A DNA stretch of 64,000 bases from Camellia lanceoleosa (taxonomy: Eukaryota > Streptophyta > Magnoliopsida > Ericales > Theaceae). A model generated the notes under the pieces. It ran no database searches. It worked only from the letters and a program-made list of their open reading frames with translations, and was not told the origin of the DNA. Shown in pieces: positions 1 through 10,929 of the stretch. The position numbers and the translations under genes are program-made. The stretch is taken from assembly GCA_025200525.1 (NCBI GenBank), contig CM045758.1, positions 192,608,463 to 192,672,462 on the forward strand, read 5' to 3'. Each line of letters opens with the position of its first letter. Position 1 is the stretch's first letter.

Positions 1-889
1 ATCTCCGGGGCCAATGTGGGAAGTACACATACACCCACGGAGAAAGGCAATCGAGTGTGAGTACAAAGTGCTAAAGCGAATCTGAGAATGCAAAGTCTTG
101 GCCCGTGTGTGTGGTGAATAAATGTCTGGAACAAAATGTAAATCAAGAGGGCAGAATGTACCTCCCGGGCTCTCCAGTGGCCGAGTAAGTCCCCTCGTGT
201 GCGAGAGCGCTCATGTAGCGATAAAGGGTAGCCGGGCGGTAGCCCCAATCATCTTGGCTTACTGTGATAGGTCTACAGGCGCTCGATAAGTACAACCCTA
301 CCATGTTCCCTCTGTCGGCGAACAAGGTGGTACCAGAGGTACATAAGGAAACCCGCAGGCGTCTTGCTCCGCCTCCTCAGAGTCTCGGGCTCCATCTGTG
401 GCCGGGAAATAGGAAGCAAACCAGAGTATCGGACTCTCCCGAACCTCTGTCTCTGGTGGTGTGTCCCCAACAAATGCATCGAGCACTGCCACTCACCCAT
501 ATCCTCGTCATAGGGAATGGGCCTACCGCCTAAGTCTAGGCGGTGAGCATAGCGAAATCCAATGAGGTCATGGTCATGTCCCCGTCATGAGAAAAATGGA
601 AGGAATTGGTAGTGTCCCACCACCTCTCTGCTAAAAGTCAAATAGGGTCCTACTAATGAGGCAACGAGATAACCCTCTGCAGAATGGCCCAAATCTGCAA
701 GATCGACCAATCCCGGACGGCTTAGGAGCTCAAAATACCATTCCCTTGCGGCGGGGCCATATCCTCGCCTTTGTCGAGAACGAACACGCATTTAGAATCA
801 ATGCATGGATCGACAAATGAAGTGAAAATGAGGCGTGTGCAAATAAAAGCGAAAATGAAAGTGTGCAAATGAAGTGAAAGCATTGCGTG

Positions 890-1590
890 TTGATAAATTT
901 GGTATTTGGGCTGCGTGTTCAAAGTTTGATTACATCGAGTTTGGGAATTGTGTGTTCTACTCAACATCGATTAAATTGTGTGTTAGCTTCAAATTCGGAC
1001 TGTGTGTTCTACTCAACATCAGTGGGCTGTGCGTTCGCTCCAAGTTTGGTACTGTGTGTTCTACTCATCATCGATTGGTGTGTGTTAAGCTTCAAGTTTG
1101 GGACTGCGTGTTCTACTCAACATCGATTAAGTGTGTTCGCTTCAAGTTTGGGAGTGTGTTCTACTCAACATCGATTAATGTGTGTTCGCTTCAAGTTTGG
1201 GATTGCGTGTTCTACTCAACATCGATTAGGTGTGTGTTCGCTTCAAGTTGGGATGTGTGTTCTACTCAACATCGATTAGGTGTGTGTTCGCTTCAAGTTT
1301 GGGATGCGTGTTCTACTCAACATCGATTAAGCTGTGTGTTCGCTTCAAGTTTGGGATGCGTGTTCTACTCAACATCGATGAAGCGTGTGTTCTTCAAGTT
1401 TGGGATTGCGTGTTCTACTCAACATCGATGGGTGTCGTTTGCTTCAAGTTTGGGGTGTGTGTTCTACTCAACATCGATTGGTGTGTGTTCACTTCAAATT
1501 GGGGACTGTGTTCTACTCAGCGTCGATTAAACGTGTGTTCACTTCAAATCTGGTACATGTGTTCGGTGCTTCAAGTTTAGAGTGTGTGTT
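890..1590. repeat. Tandem minisatellite, about 50-bp unit, roughly 13 copies
   Basis: The phrase ctactcaacatcga recurs every 49-52 bases (for example at 1211, 1262, 1313, 1365, 1415 and 1464), linked by gtgtgttcgcttcaagtttggga. Units vary by small indels, so the open frames across the block are chance products of the repeat. Tandem arrays inside long-LTR elements are well known in the plant Tat/Ogre group. Confidence 0.95.
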
Positions 1591-2310
1591 CAATTTCTAA
1601 CTAAGGTGCACTGTGCGTTCACAATTATTCAATGCCAAGTGTTCATGAAATTCAAGTGGCTAAGTCACATGCTCAAAATACAAATCTTGTGTAAGTAAGC
1701 TAAACTGTGTCTAAGCATGGCAAAGGTATAGAATGCCACGAAAGATGCGGATAATAAAATACCTCTGCATCATAGGATAGGTCTTTGCTCGGCTCTCGTA
1801 AGAAGATCCGGGTGCTCGATCGTTAAAATCGGTAAAATGACGGAAAGTGGCTCATGGAAGCCGATGAACGCCGAACATATCGATCGGGAAAGAAAGGCGA
1901 ACCCGTGAATACCATAAAGTGAAAATCATCTCGACCAGGAAAACCTCCGTCGTGAGGAAAATGACACGCCATTCGAGAAATCTGCAAGAGGAGCAAAATG
2001 AGCAAAATGGGCCAAAATTGGAAAAAAGTCAACAAAAGTCAACTCTCGGAAATGAAAAAGTCAACAAAAGTCAACCCCGGAAAATTTTCCAAATATTGAA
2101 ACAAAATTACCTCAAGTGGTGAAAATGAGAGAGAAGCCCCAAAGTCGAAATTTAGTAAACTTCAAAGTGCTTAAATCTGAAAGATTTCAAAAACAACTTC
2201 AGCGTGGGAGGCCGAGGGCCGTATAAAATCTTGATCTGAGAGAAAGTGGCCTAGAGAGCAAGAGGAAGAAGTTTTGCAACTTTGGGTGTGATTTCGGAGG
2301 CAATGGAGGT

Positions 2311-2322
2311 GTGTATATATAG
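2311..2322 (-). promoter_or_regulatory. TATA-like box of the inverted LTR-like module
   Basis: The minus strand reads CTATATATACAC, downstream of the GGCCGG cluster and followed by a CT-rich leader and a GTAATT donor-like site near 2110. This is the order seen in the other LTR promoters. Function is inferred from position only. Confidence 0.4.
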
Positions 2323-2597
2323 AAAATGCAAAAATGACCAAAATGCCCCCACTTTTGGGTAAGTGGCCGACCGGCCACCTAACCTGGCTGGCCGGCCACT
2401 CCCTTTTCCTCCCCTGGCCGATGGCCTCTCCTAGGGTGGAGACCTGGCCGACCATCTTCCCCACTCCCTCCCCTGCCTCTCTGCAAATTTTGAGGAAAAT
2501 CGGAGCTCCCGGGACCCGAAAAAGTTGAAGAAAAGTACACTTTCTGGCGCGAATTGCTCCGCTGAAACTTTAATTGCAAATTCTGACATGTGTCTCA

Positions 2598-3373
2598 TCA
2601 TTACTCATCAAAATCAGAGTGTATCCTTTTTAAACATGTTGTGACCTCTCCGGAATGTAAATCAGAGGCCGCGATCGAGCTGCCGTCGCCGAACGCGCGT
2701 TTTCCAGCTTGTTATTGTGCAACAACCGGGCATCCTGATTTGTGCTCATTTGTCATTATTTGGCTCCTAATTTGCATTCTCGTGATTCTTTTGCGTCGTC
2801 GTATGTGCTTTTTTCTTGATATACCGAACTTTCTGTGCTCGAGCATGCGTTGTCGCGCATTATCTTTTCTCGCGTTATGTTGCATTCGTTCACCGACACT
2901 GTGTGTGTCGAACTTTTGGAATCATAGGAATCATATTAAATATATGTTGTCGGCATATTGTTCTTGTTGCATTTCTCTATTTTGCGAGCCGCGATATTGT
3001 ATGTGCGGTTCATTTGAAATTTTAGTGCGACGAGCGAATCAGCCTTGATATCGTATCTTCTCCGTGTGAGGCGGCGAGAATTGAATGATTCTCCGCATTC
3101 CTAACCATGAAATGTAGTTGTTTGCTTTGCATTCTTGCTTAAAAGCTGTTGCATCTATTTGTCAATACACCTTCATTACTGACTTCTTTGCATTTGCATG
3201 ATCATCTGGCTCCGCGCCTATCATTTTGCACTTTGCCCCCTGCCTGCGGGCACATATCTCTGTTTATCTCGTATTGTTTGTCTAAGTCTTCGGCCTTGTC
3301 AAAAATGGGTCGTCTCTGGGCTTTGACATTCCTCCGTCACTTCTTGACTTAGAGTTACATCAAGAGGGGCAGC
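2598..3373 (+). other. 3' end of the internal region of a long-LTR retrotransposon, with polypurine tract
   Basis: The last part (about 3190-3373) is the reverse complement of 22,961-23,140, sharing phrases such as gtcttcggccttgtcaaaa and tctctgggctttgacatt. In both places it abuts an LTR start. The final bases, caagaggggcagc, form a polypurine tract directly before TGAGACACCC. No gag or pol domain is present; this is 3' untranslated internal sequence. Confidence 0.75.
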
Positions 3374-6300
3374 TGAGACACCCATTTTTGACCGACCTTA
3401 AGACTCGAGCGTCACCGGTTGCGCTTCGGTGATATTGCATACTGTGCTTGTTCAGAAGTCCCAAGGTCACGGCCGCGTGCCCTGCCTCCGGACTTCCGAA
3501 CCATCTTCTCTACCTTGTCTCGGTTTGCGAACCAGGCTCGGTTTTCTCTGTTTTTCTCTCTGAGGAAGAGTGGTCCGTAGACTATCTCCGGTGGCCGTGA
3601 GCTTCGTTTACGTGGCCGTAAGCCATTTTGCCCATTCGGAGCGATTCGGTTTTGGGCCGTCGGCAGCGTGCCTCGGCTGGGACCGCCCAACCATCTCCGA
3701 GTTCTCCGGTTTTTGGCATGTGCCTCTGTTTTAGTGTTAGGAACCTGGGGCCCCGATGCCCGCCTTGGCGAACACCACTTAGGTGCGGCGACCCATTTCG
3801 GGACCCCAACCGGCGGTTTTGGTCGAACATTCATTTTGCATCGGCCTTCTCCGGTTTTGGCGGAGACCTCTTTTAATATTTCGAGGAACCACAGGGCCCC
3901 GATGCCCGCCGTGGCCGTATGCCACTTCGGTGCTCATAGCGGTTTCGGGACCCCAAACCGGCGGTTTTGGTCGAGCATTCATTTCGCATCCATCTTCTCC
4001 GGTTTTGGCGGTACCTCTGTTTTGTCATTCGAGAAGACAGGGGTCATGAATACCCACTTGTTGCCGAACACCACTTCCGGCACCATGACCCATTTTCGGG
4101 ATCCGATTTGCTCGGTTTTGGCCGACGTTCATTTCTCATTAGTTTTGTTCAAACTTGGCGGTACCTCTGTTTCAACATCGGGAAGATCCTTTGGGGAGGC
4201 CGACAATTATCGAATAACGGTTTCGCTCCTCCGAGCCCGTTTTGCTCACTTAGGGCCAATGTTGAACACCTTAGGGTATTTTCTTCCAACCAAAGCTACA
4301 TATCTGTGATGAGGGACACAGGAGGACCCTACCAACTCTTGGTCGGCGAAGCTGTGAGTTTCATTTTGGGCCTCTCCTTCAAGCTCTATGTTGTGGCTCT
4401 GGTTCGGTGTTGCCAAATTCCGACCTTGGAACCTTGTTCTACACATATGGGAGGACACTTTGGTATGGTGGTCGGCAGAAATTGTGCCTTTCATTTTGGG
4501 CCTCTCCTTCAAGCTCTATGTTGTGGCTCTGGTTCGGTGTTGCCAAATTCGACCACAGGGCCTTATTCTACACATGGGAGGACACTTGTGTATGGTGGTC
4601 GGCGAGATTTTACACTTCATTTTTGGGGTGGCGGCCGGCCATGGTAGGTGGTGGCCGACCAGTGGGGTGGTGGCCGGCCACCTCCTAAATTACTGGCCAG
4701 ATTCTTGCTTCTGACTGTCATTTGTCAGGATATCTTCAACATATCCGGGGCATCAGGGATATTTCGGGAGGGAAAGATTGGGTGCTTTCCCTCCCCTTTT
4801 ACACCCATTTCTTGCCTAGTTGAAGGCCCCTCCCCCTCCCTCTTCAAGGTTGGAAAAACTTGTCTCAAGATCACCCCTCCAAAATCCTCCATTTCCAAAG
4901 CTTTAAACTCCAAAAAAGCTTCAAGTGTCAAGGCCATTCCTTCATCAACACCTAGCCTCACCTTCCTTACTACCATTCCAGCAGCTAGGAAGTGAATTTC
5001 AGAGGTTGAGAAGCTACAAATCAGAGCCAAGAATCAAAGAAAGACAAGTCTTCAAGGGTAAGTCCTCAAAACCAACTTTTAGGGCTTTTTCTTGATTCAT
5101 TTCTATACTCTATTTGGCTGAGAATTAGGGCTCCTACCCCTACTGCTTTTGTGCTTGTTTTGAGCCCCTCTAAAACTTTGTAAAAGGGCTCAACTTCATT
5201 TGGTGTCTCCATGATACACTTCCTTCAATATCCATCTTGTATGTCACCAACTTGCATGCTAGTTTTAGCCTATTTGCATTTGTTTTTGGGGCTCCGACCC
5301 CTACTGGTTTTGTGCTTATTTTGAGCCCCTCTACAACATTGTAGAAGGGCTCAACCTCTTTTGGCCATTCTATATACCACCTCTCTTGGAAATTCACTTT
5401 AGGCCCTAATTCTTGCATGCTTTGTTAGGCTTACTTGGCTCCGGATTTCAGCCTTCATCAGGCTTAGAAATAGCCTTGTTTTTGTCTCCTCTTCATGTTA
5501 TGTTGAGGGCCTTAAGCCATTTGGTGTATATTTTTGGTACTTCCTTGGAAATCCATCAAATTTACCGTATTCTTGCATGTTTTGTAGCCTCTTGTGCTTT
5601 TGGTTTTGGCCTTTGGTCAGAACTGAAAGGGGTCTTATTTTGACCCCCTTTACATGTTTCATGAAGAAAAGTTTGCTGTTTGGTGCATGGTTTGGCAAGT
5701 CTCATGATATAGCCTATTTTGAGCCTATTTTGCATGGAATTTCTAGCATGTTTTTATTCTGATTTTGGGGTTTCCATAAACTGAATATGTGCATATTTTT
5801 GGCCCTTCTTTAAAGTTGTAGAACTGAGTTTTTGGGTTTGAGCATTGTAGATATCACTTGCTTTGTAAGTCCCCCCTTTTACCGTATTTTTGCATGCTAA
5901 TGTTGCCATATCTGTGCTATTAATTTGGCCATGTTTTGTACTGAAAAAATGCCATATTTGGGACTGCCTTGCTACTGTTCTTGCTTCCATGATCATATCT
6001 TGCATGCATAGCATGGCTATAGGCCATTTCGGGGCTTAATTTCACACTTCGGGATGAATGCATGCTTCGGTTGTCATTCCGATTTGTTCCGGGGCTGTTT
6101 TCCCCTTTATTTAGGTGCTGAAATTCCATTACCATACTTGCATATCATTTCCCGAGCCATTCGTATCATTTTTGCATTGCCTCGGTTTGCGTGCCAATGG
6201 GCACGCACGCCGGCACCTCATTCTTATCATTCCGGCGGCCTATGTGAGTGTGGTTGAGGCCCTCTCATGTCGGCGTAAGCCCAATTTGCATTTTCATGCT

Positions 6301-8723
6301 TCTACATCATTGCCTCGATTTGCGTGTCATGGTGCGCGTTTCGGCGACTTATTTTTACCCGACGGCCTCCTATGTGAGTGAGCTGAGGCTCTCCCATGTT
6401 GGTGTAAGTCCATTTCGGCATTCCGTATGCCATTTCTTTGCACTTCATCATCGCCTCGGTTTGGCGCTGTGGGCACGCGCTTGAGGCACCGATTTTATCC
6501 GATTTTCATCCTTTATCATCGCCTCGGTTTGCGGCGCTGTGGGCACGCACTTCCGGCACCGGTTATCCGATTTTCATCGCCATCGCCGCCTCGGTTTGCG
6601 CGCGCTGCCAGGCACGCGCCGAACACCGGTTATCCGATTTTCATCTTTCATCATCGCCTCGGTTTGCGCGCTGTGGGCACGCGACCTGCCGGTTTTATCC
6701 GATTTTCATCTTCATCATCGCCTCGGTTTGCGCGCTGTGCACGCGCCGATTTTCATCCTTCATCATCGCCTCGGTTTGCGCTGTGGGCACGCACTTGCGC
6801 GCCGTTTTATCAACTTTTCATCTTCATCGCCGCCTCGGTTTGCGCGCGCTAAGGCACGCGCTTCGAGGCACCGGTTTATCGACTTTTCATCCTTCATCAT
6901 CGCCTCGGTTTGCGCGCTACCAGGCACGCGCCGAGGCACCGGTTTATCCGATTTTCATCTTCATCATCGCCTCAATTTGCGCGTGGCACGCACTTCGAGG
7001 CACTTCGGTTTATCCGACTTTTCATCCTTCATCATCGCCTCGGTTTTGCGCGCTGTGGCACGCACTTCGAGGCACTTCGGTTATCCGACTTTTCATCCTT
7101 CATCATCGCCTCGGTTTGCGCGCTGTGGCACGCGCCGAGGCACTTCGTTTTATCCGATTTTCATCTTTCATCGCCTCGGTTTGCGCTTTGTAGGCACGCA
7201 CTCGAGGCACTTCGCTTTTATCCGATTTTCATCTTTCATCATCGCCTCGGCCCGTGGGCACGCATTTCGAGGCATCCATTTTTCGTAGCATTCATGTGTA
7301 TTCATCCCAATATTGAGTTGTGCAAATCGCTCTCGGCCATCATGCATCGATATGCGTGATTGGTGGCGCGAGATCGAGACATGCATATATTTGTGAAATA
7401 CATTGCTATGCCCTTTTCTGCTCTCGTTGCGGCAAAAATGAAGAATTATCGACTTTAGAATCGCACGCAATTGAGGAAAAGCGCAAGCGAGGCTAATCGG
7501 GGCATCGGTGGATTTCTGCGCCAAGCGACCAGATATACTATTCACCGAAGCGGCAAATTGCTTGCACGCCAGTTTCAATCCTTTTGTAATTAATTTGTTA
7601 ATTAATTAGAATTTGTATTATTTCGGACTGTATATTCTTTTATTCGGGTCTGTATTATTATTTATTCGGACCCTCTGCGCGAGGGCAATGTTGTAATAAG
7701 GGTGTGTGAGTGCGATGTATGTCTTCCAACCTCCATTTCTTTCTCCCTTTTATTTACCCGCTTACGATGGTTAGATATAGGGCATATTTCAATTAGCATA
7801 CAGTATGATAGCATGTTTGCATTCATTCATCTGTTTTACATGCATCGGGCTCGGCACATCATACAAACTGCATTGTATTTCAATTCTAAGTTGAATACAT
7901 GTTAGCTGTAGCATCATCATATGCCATGTTTAGAATAGCCGAGCCTGCTATAGTTGCATTTTGTATGTGTTACATTAGGCATTTCAGTATACTTAGGATC
8001 ATGCATGATTTCTAACGAGCTTCTGTTTTGGCTGGGAGTACTCGGTAAGTTTTATGCTTTAGCATCCTTGCATGCGTGTGAGTGTTGCCATGATAGCATG
8101 CTTACCATGAGGCTACGTGCTTATGTGATATAACTGCCTTGAATGCCTGTGGGTGGAGGTTGAGTTATCTGAATTGGAGCAATTCGTCAATTGTTTGTTA
8201 AGCCCACTAGATTGTGGCAAAATCTACATTTTAAGCCTACCTGCGGGTAGCAAACCATTTTCAAACAAACAAACATGAAATGTTTTGTTCCAATTCAGAC
8301 GGCCCAGTCTATACTTGTTTGCTGCGAGCATCACATAGTAATCCTAGGCTAATAATCGGAATAAGAGCATACAATGTTTTCAAAATCAGATATCATGGTT
8401 AGTAGAGGCCGGTCTTTGACCGGGCGAGAGGGGGTGCTCACGATGTGACCTTCCCTAATCGTACCCAAGTTCCCGAGCCAACTTTGGTGATGACGGACAC
8501 GTGGCCTTTCGGCACCGAGTCAGGGTTTCCTAAATTTCCCATTTTAAAATATTTAGGTGGCGACTCTGTTATCTGGCAAAGCAGTCCATGTTTGGCACTT
8601 CTTTTCAAAAAATCTGTTTTCCTTCAAAACGATTTGCCGGATTTGGACTCTTTGGTTCGAGATTGAGAACCGCAACAAAATCGAGTCCGAGCTGTAGCGA
8701 GGTCCCCCGCGGGCGTTGTTACA
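3374..8723 (+). mobile_element. 3' LTR, 5.35 kb, of a Tat/Ogre-like retrotransposon (copy A)
   Basis: It begins TGAGACACCCATTTTTGACC after a polypurine tract and ends ...GGGCGTTGTTACA, giving TG...CA termini. Internal landmarks shared with the other copies are a GGCCGG cluster (4628-4680), a GTAAGT donor-like site (5058), AT-rich ttaattaatttg (about 7590), gagggcaat...gtaataag (about 7680), the phrase ggtagtagaggccgg (about 8400) and atttaggtggcgactct (about 8555). It ends inside a copia RT reading frame (right flank CTTGG). The matching 5' LTR and TSD lie outside the window. Lineage is inferred from LTR length, 3' tandem repeats and layout, because no polymerase domain is present. Confidence 0.85.
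6180..7290. repeat. Tandem repeat inside LTR A, about 64-68-bp unit
   Basis: gcctcggtttgcg recurs at 6453, 6521, 6588, 6656, 6720 and onward, joined by variants of ctgtgggcacgcac, cgaggcacc and tttatccgattttcatc. About 13 to 15 degenerate copies, rich in gcacgc. Other LTR copies in the window lack this array, so it expanded in this lineage only. The long open frames across it reflect the repeat. Confidence 0.93.
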
Positions 8724-10295
8724 CTTGGCCACCAATCTAGCCTTATAATAAGCAATTGTACTATTAGAATCTCTTTTAATGCGAAAAACCCATTTGAAAG
8801 GCATTGAGAAAAACCCAATGTGAAAAACCCATAAGAAGGTCAATAACGTCCCAAGTGCCTTGTTGTTGAAGAGCCTGATATTCTTCCTTCATGGCTTGAA
8901 GCCACACAGGAGATTGAAGAGCAACCTGAACAGAGGTAGGTTCAGTGTCAAAAAGAGAGGCAGTAGCAGAATGGCACTGAGGAAGTTTGTGTTTGGATCT
9001 AGTAAGCATGGGATGTGTGTTAGAGACAGAAGTAGGAAGAGAAGGAGGAGGTAAGTCAATGGTAATAGAAGAAATAGGAATAGGCTAAGCAAGAGAAGCA
9101 TGAGCAGGAGGAAAAGAAGAAGGCTCAAAAGAAGAAGAAGGCTTGGAATGAGCAGTAGATGTTATAGAATGAGATGGAATAAAAGAAGCAGAAGGCTTAG
9201 AATGAAGCACAGATGAAGAAATGAGTGAAGAAGGCCAGAAAAAGAAAGTAAGAGCAAACAAATCTGAAGATGAGGGAGAAGGAACTAAGAACTACTGAGA
9301 GAAAGGAAAACAAGATTCATTAAAGACTACATGCCTAGAAATGTAGACTTTGCCAGAAAGAGGGTCAAGACACCTATAACCCTTAATAGTAGGATGGTAG
9401 CCCAAGAAAACACAAGAAATGGATTTAGGTGCCAGCTTGTGAGGAGTGTAAGGCTTTAACCAAGGGAAACATTAGCAACCAAACACTTTGAAAAATGAAA
9501 AATCAGGTAAGGTATGGAACAACATTTCAAAAAGAGTCTTGTGATGTAAAACACTAGAGGACATTCTGGTAATAAGAAAAGTAGTTGTGGCAATGGCATC
9601 AAACCAAAAAGTAATTGGAATAGAAGAGTAATGAAGCAATGCTATTGTAGTTTCAGTAATATGTCTATGTTTGCGTTCAGCTATGCCATTTTGAGCCTGA
9701 GTATAGGGACAACTACTTTGATGAACAATACCATGAGAAGACAACAAAGTATCAATTCTTTTATTAACAAATTTAGTACCACAATCAGTCCTAAGGATCT
9801 TAAGTGAAACTGAGTTTCAATATAGGCTTTGAATACAAGCAATTTATCATACACCTCACTCTTGTAATTCAAAGGATAAACCCAAGTGAATCTACTATAA
9901 TCATCCACAAACAAAACATAGAAACGAAATGGGGCATTTGCCACTGTAAAAGGACCTCACACATCACTATGAACCAAGGTAAATGGACAATTAACAGAAG
10001 TATTAAACAATTTGAAAGGAAGACTATGAACTTTAGACACATTACAATCAATACAAGACAAGTCCTTATTCAATAAAAGTTTATTTGGTAAAAGAGCAGC
10101 CACATGATGAAGCTTTAGAGAAGATGGATGGCCTAATCTGTGATGCCAAAGCATATCAGACATAGGAGTAGTAGTGCTAGACTGAAAAACTTGGGGAGAG
10201 AATTGCTCAGAAGATGGAATGAATAGGTAGAGGCCATTGACATTAACACCTCTATGCAGAACCTTGTTCGCGCATTTGTCCTGAATGACAAAAGT
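8724..10295 (-). pseudogene. Ty1/copia polyprotein remnant: pre-integrase, integrase, start of RT
   Basis: Read from 10,295 down, it encodes a GAG-pre-integrase region (IQDKCANKVLHRG, WHHRLGHPS, IDCNVSKVH), integrase pieces (VLFVDDYSRFTWVYPL, AQNGIAERKHRHITET), the proline/serine-rich linker with HPMLTRSKHK, and the RT start (PVWLQAMKEEYQALQQQGTW, YKARLVAK). The integrase is frameshifted near 9800-9700, HSDV is followed by a stop, and the RT start is scrambled before IKRDSN. The RT is cut at YKARLVAK by the end of LTR A. The frame continues at its other end across the inserted LTR (10,301-29,400) into 29,401-29,490. Confidence 0.92.
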
Positions 10296-10922
10296 ATTAG
10301 TGTCACGACCCAAACCCGCCTTTATGGGTTTATAGTCATGACCGGCCAATAATCCTAGATTACCTTCGACCTCAAAGACAAAATTTCAAAATATTTAATA
10401 TATCGGGGCTTAAAGCGGAAGCAAAACAAAAATAAAAATGTCCATTGAGCTTGTACCTACATGATACAATAATAAATTATAAACGTATATAAATCTTATA
10501 TATCTCACACATATATACATATAAGACTCAGCAAAATACCAAACTTTGACAAAGCTAAGGTGTAGACACCTCATTTTTGACCGCCCGCAAGACTCAGACG
10601 CTTGGTTCAATGCACTTAATGATGAAAGTTAAATTGTGAATTCACAGCGATTCGGAATCAATCAGGCTTCTGAAATAACCTCATGTCTTCAACATATACC
10701 TTGTTTAAACCCATAAGTTTCATCTTTGGACCTTTTTCTACCCTGAGCTGAGTTTGAACCAAAAAAACAGGGGAGGCCATCAAGGCCCAGCTGTGCATCA
10801 GTGATGACTGACCGTGGCTATGAATGACCGGCCGACCTTCAATGGTGACAAACAGTGTTCTGGGCGGGAGGCCACTAGCTATCCATTTTTGAAGATATTT
10901 ATCACCTTTTGAGCTCGAATTC

Positions 10923-10929
10923 TATAAAA
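10923..10929 (+). promoter_or_regulatory. TATA box of LTR copy E
   Basis: TATAAAA in gaattcTATAAAAccgaagc, about 360 bases after the LTR start and about 260 bases before the GTAT donor-like site. It matches TATA boxes at the same relative place in the other LTR copies. Confidence 0.65.

Larger units (their letters stand above)
1..2597 (-). mobile_element. Possible inverted Ogre-like LTR, 5' part, incomplete at the window edge
   Basis: Read on the minus strand from 2597, this stretch has the same order of parts as the long LTRs elsewhere in the window. It starts TGAGACAC (compare TGAGACACCC at 3374), then has a GGCCGG-rich cluster (about 2360-2460), a TATA-like box near 2316, a leader, a GTAATT splice-donor-like site (2105-2110) and a tandem-repeat block (890-1590). 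No coding domain is visible. There is no polypurine tract next to the putative start, so it could be a solo or broken LTR. Base-level similarity to the other copies is weak, so this rests on architecture. Bases 1-870 hold nothing I can recognise. Confidence 0.35.

Noticed and set aside
874..1600. Several overlapping cysteine-rich open frames (218, 130, 116 residues)
   Set aside because: They follow the ~50-bp tandem repeat in different frames and change phase with unit indels; no start context or family similarity.
2590..3048. 152-residue open frame
   Set aside because: It lies in the untranslated 3' internal region of a retrotransposon that is equally conserved in non-coding parts; no recognisable domain.
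6427..7359. Long open frames of about 250 residues rich in FHPSSSPRF-type repeats
   Set aside because: Products of the 64-68-bp LTR tandem repeat, with several frames open at once.
8555..8600. ggtggcgactct as a tRNA primer-binding site just after an LTR
   Set aside because: All copies continue with shared sequence for about 150 bases more to a TACA terminus with plausible TSDs, so the motif is inside the LTR.
8889..9128. Leucine-rich frame resembling a membrane or signal peptide
   Set aside because: It is the Ser/Pro-rich copia linker read in a shifted frame.
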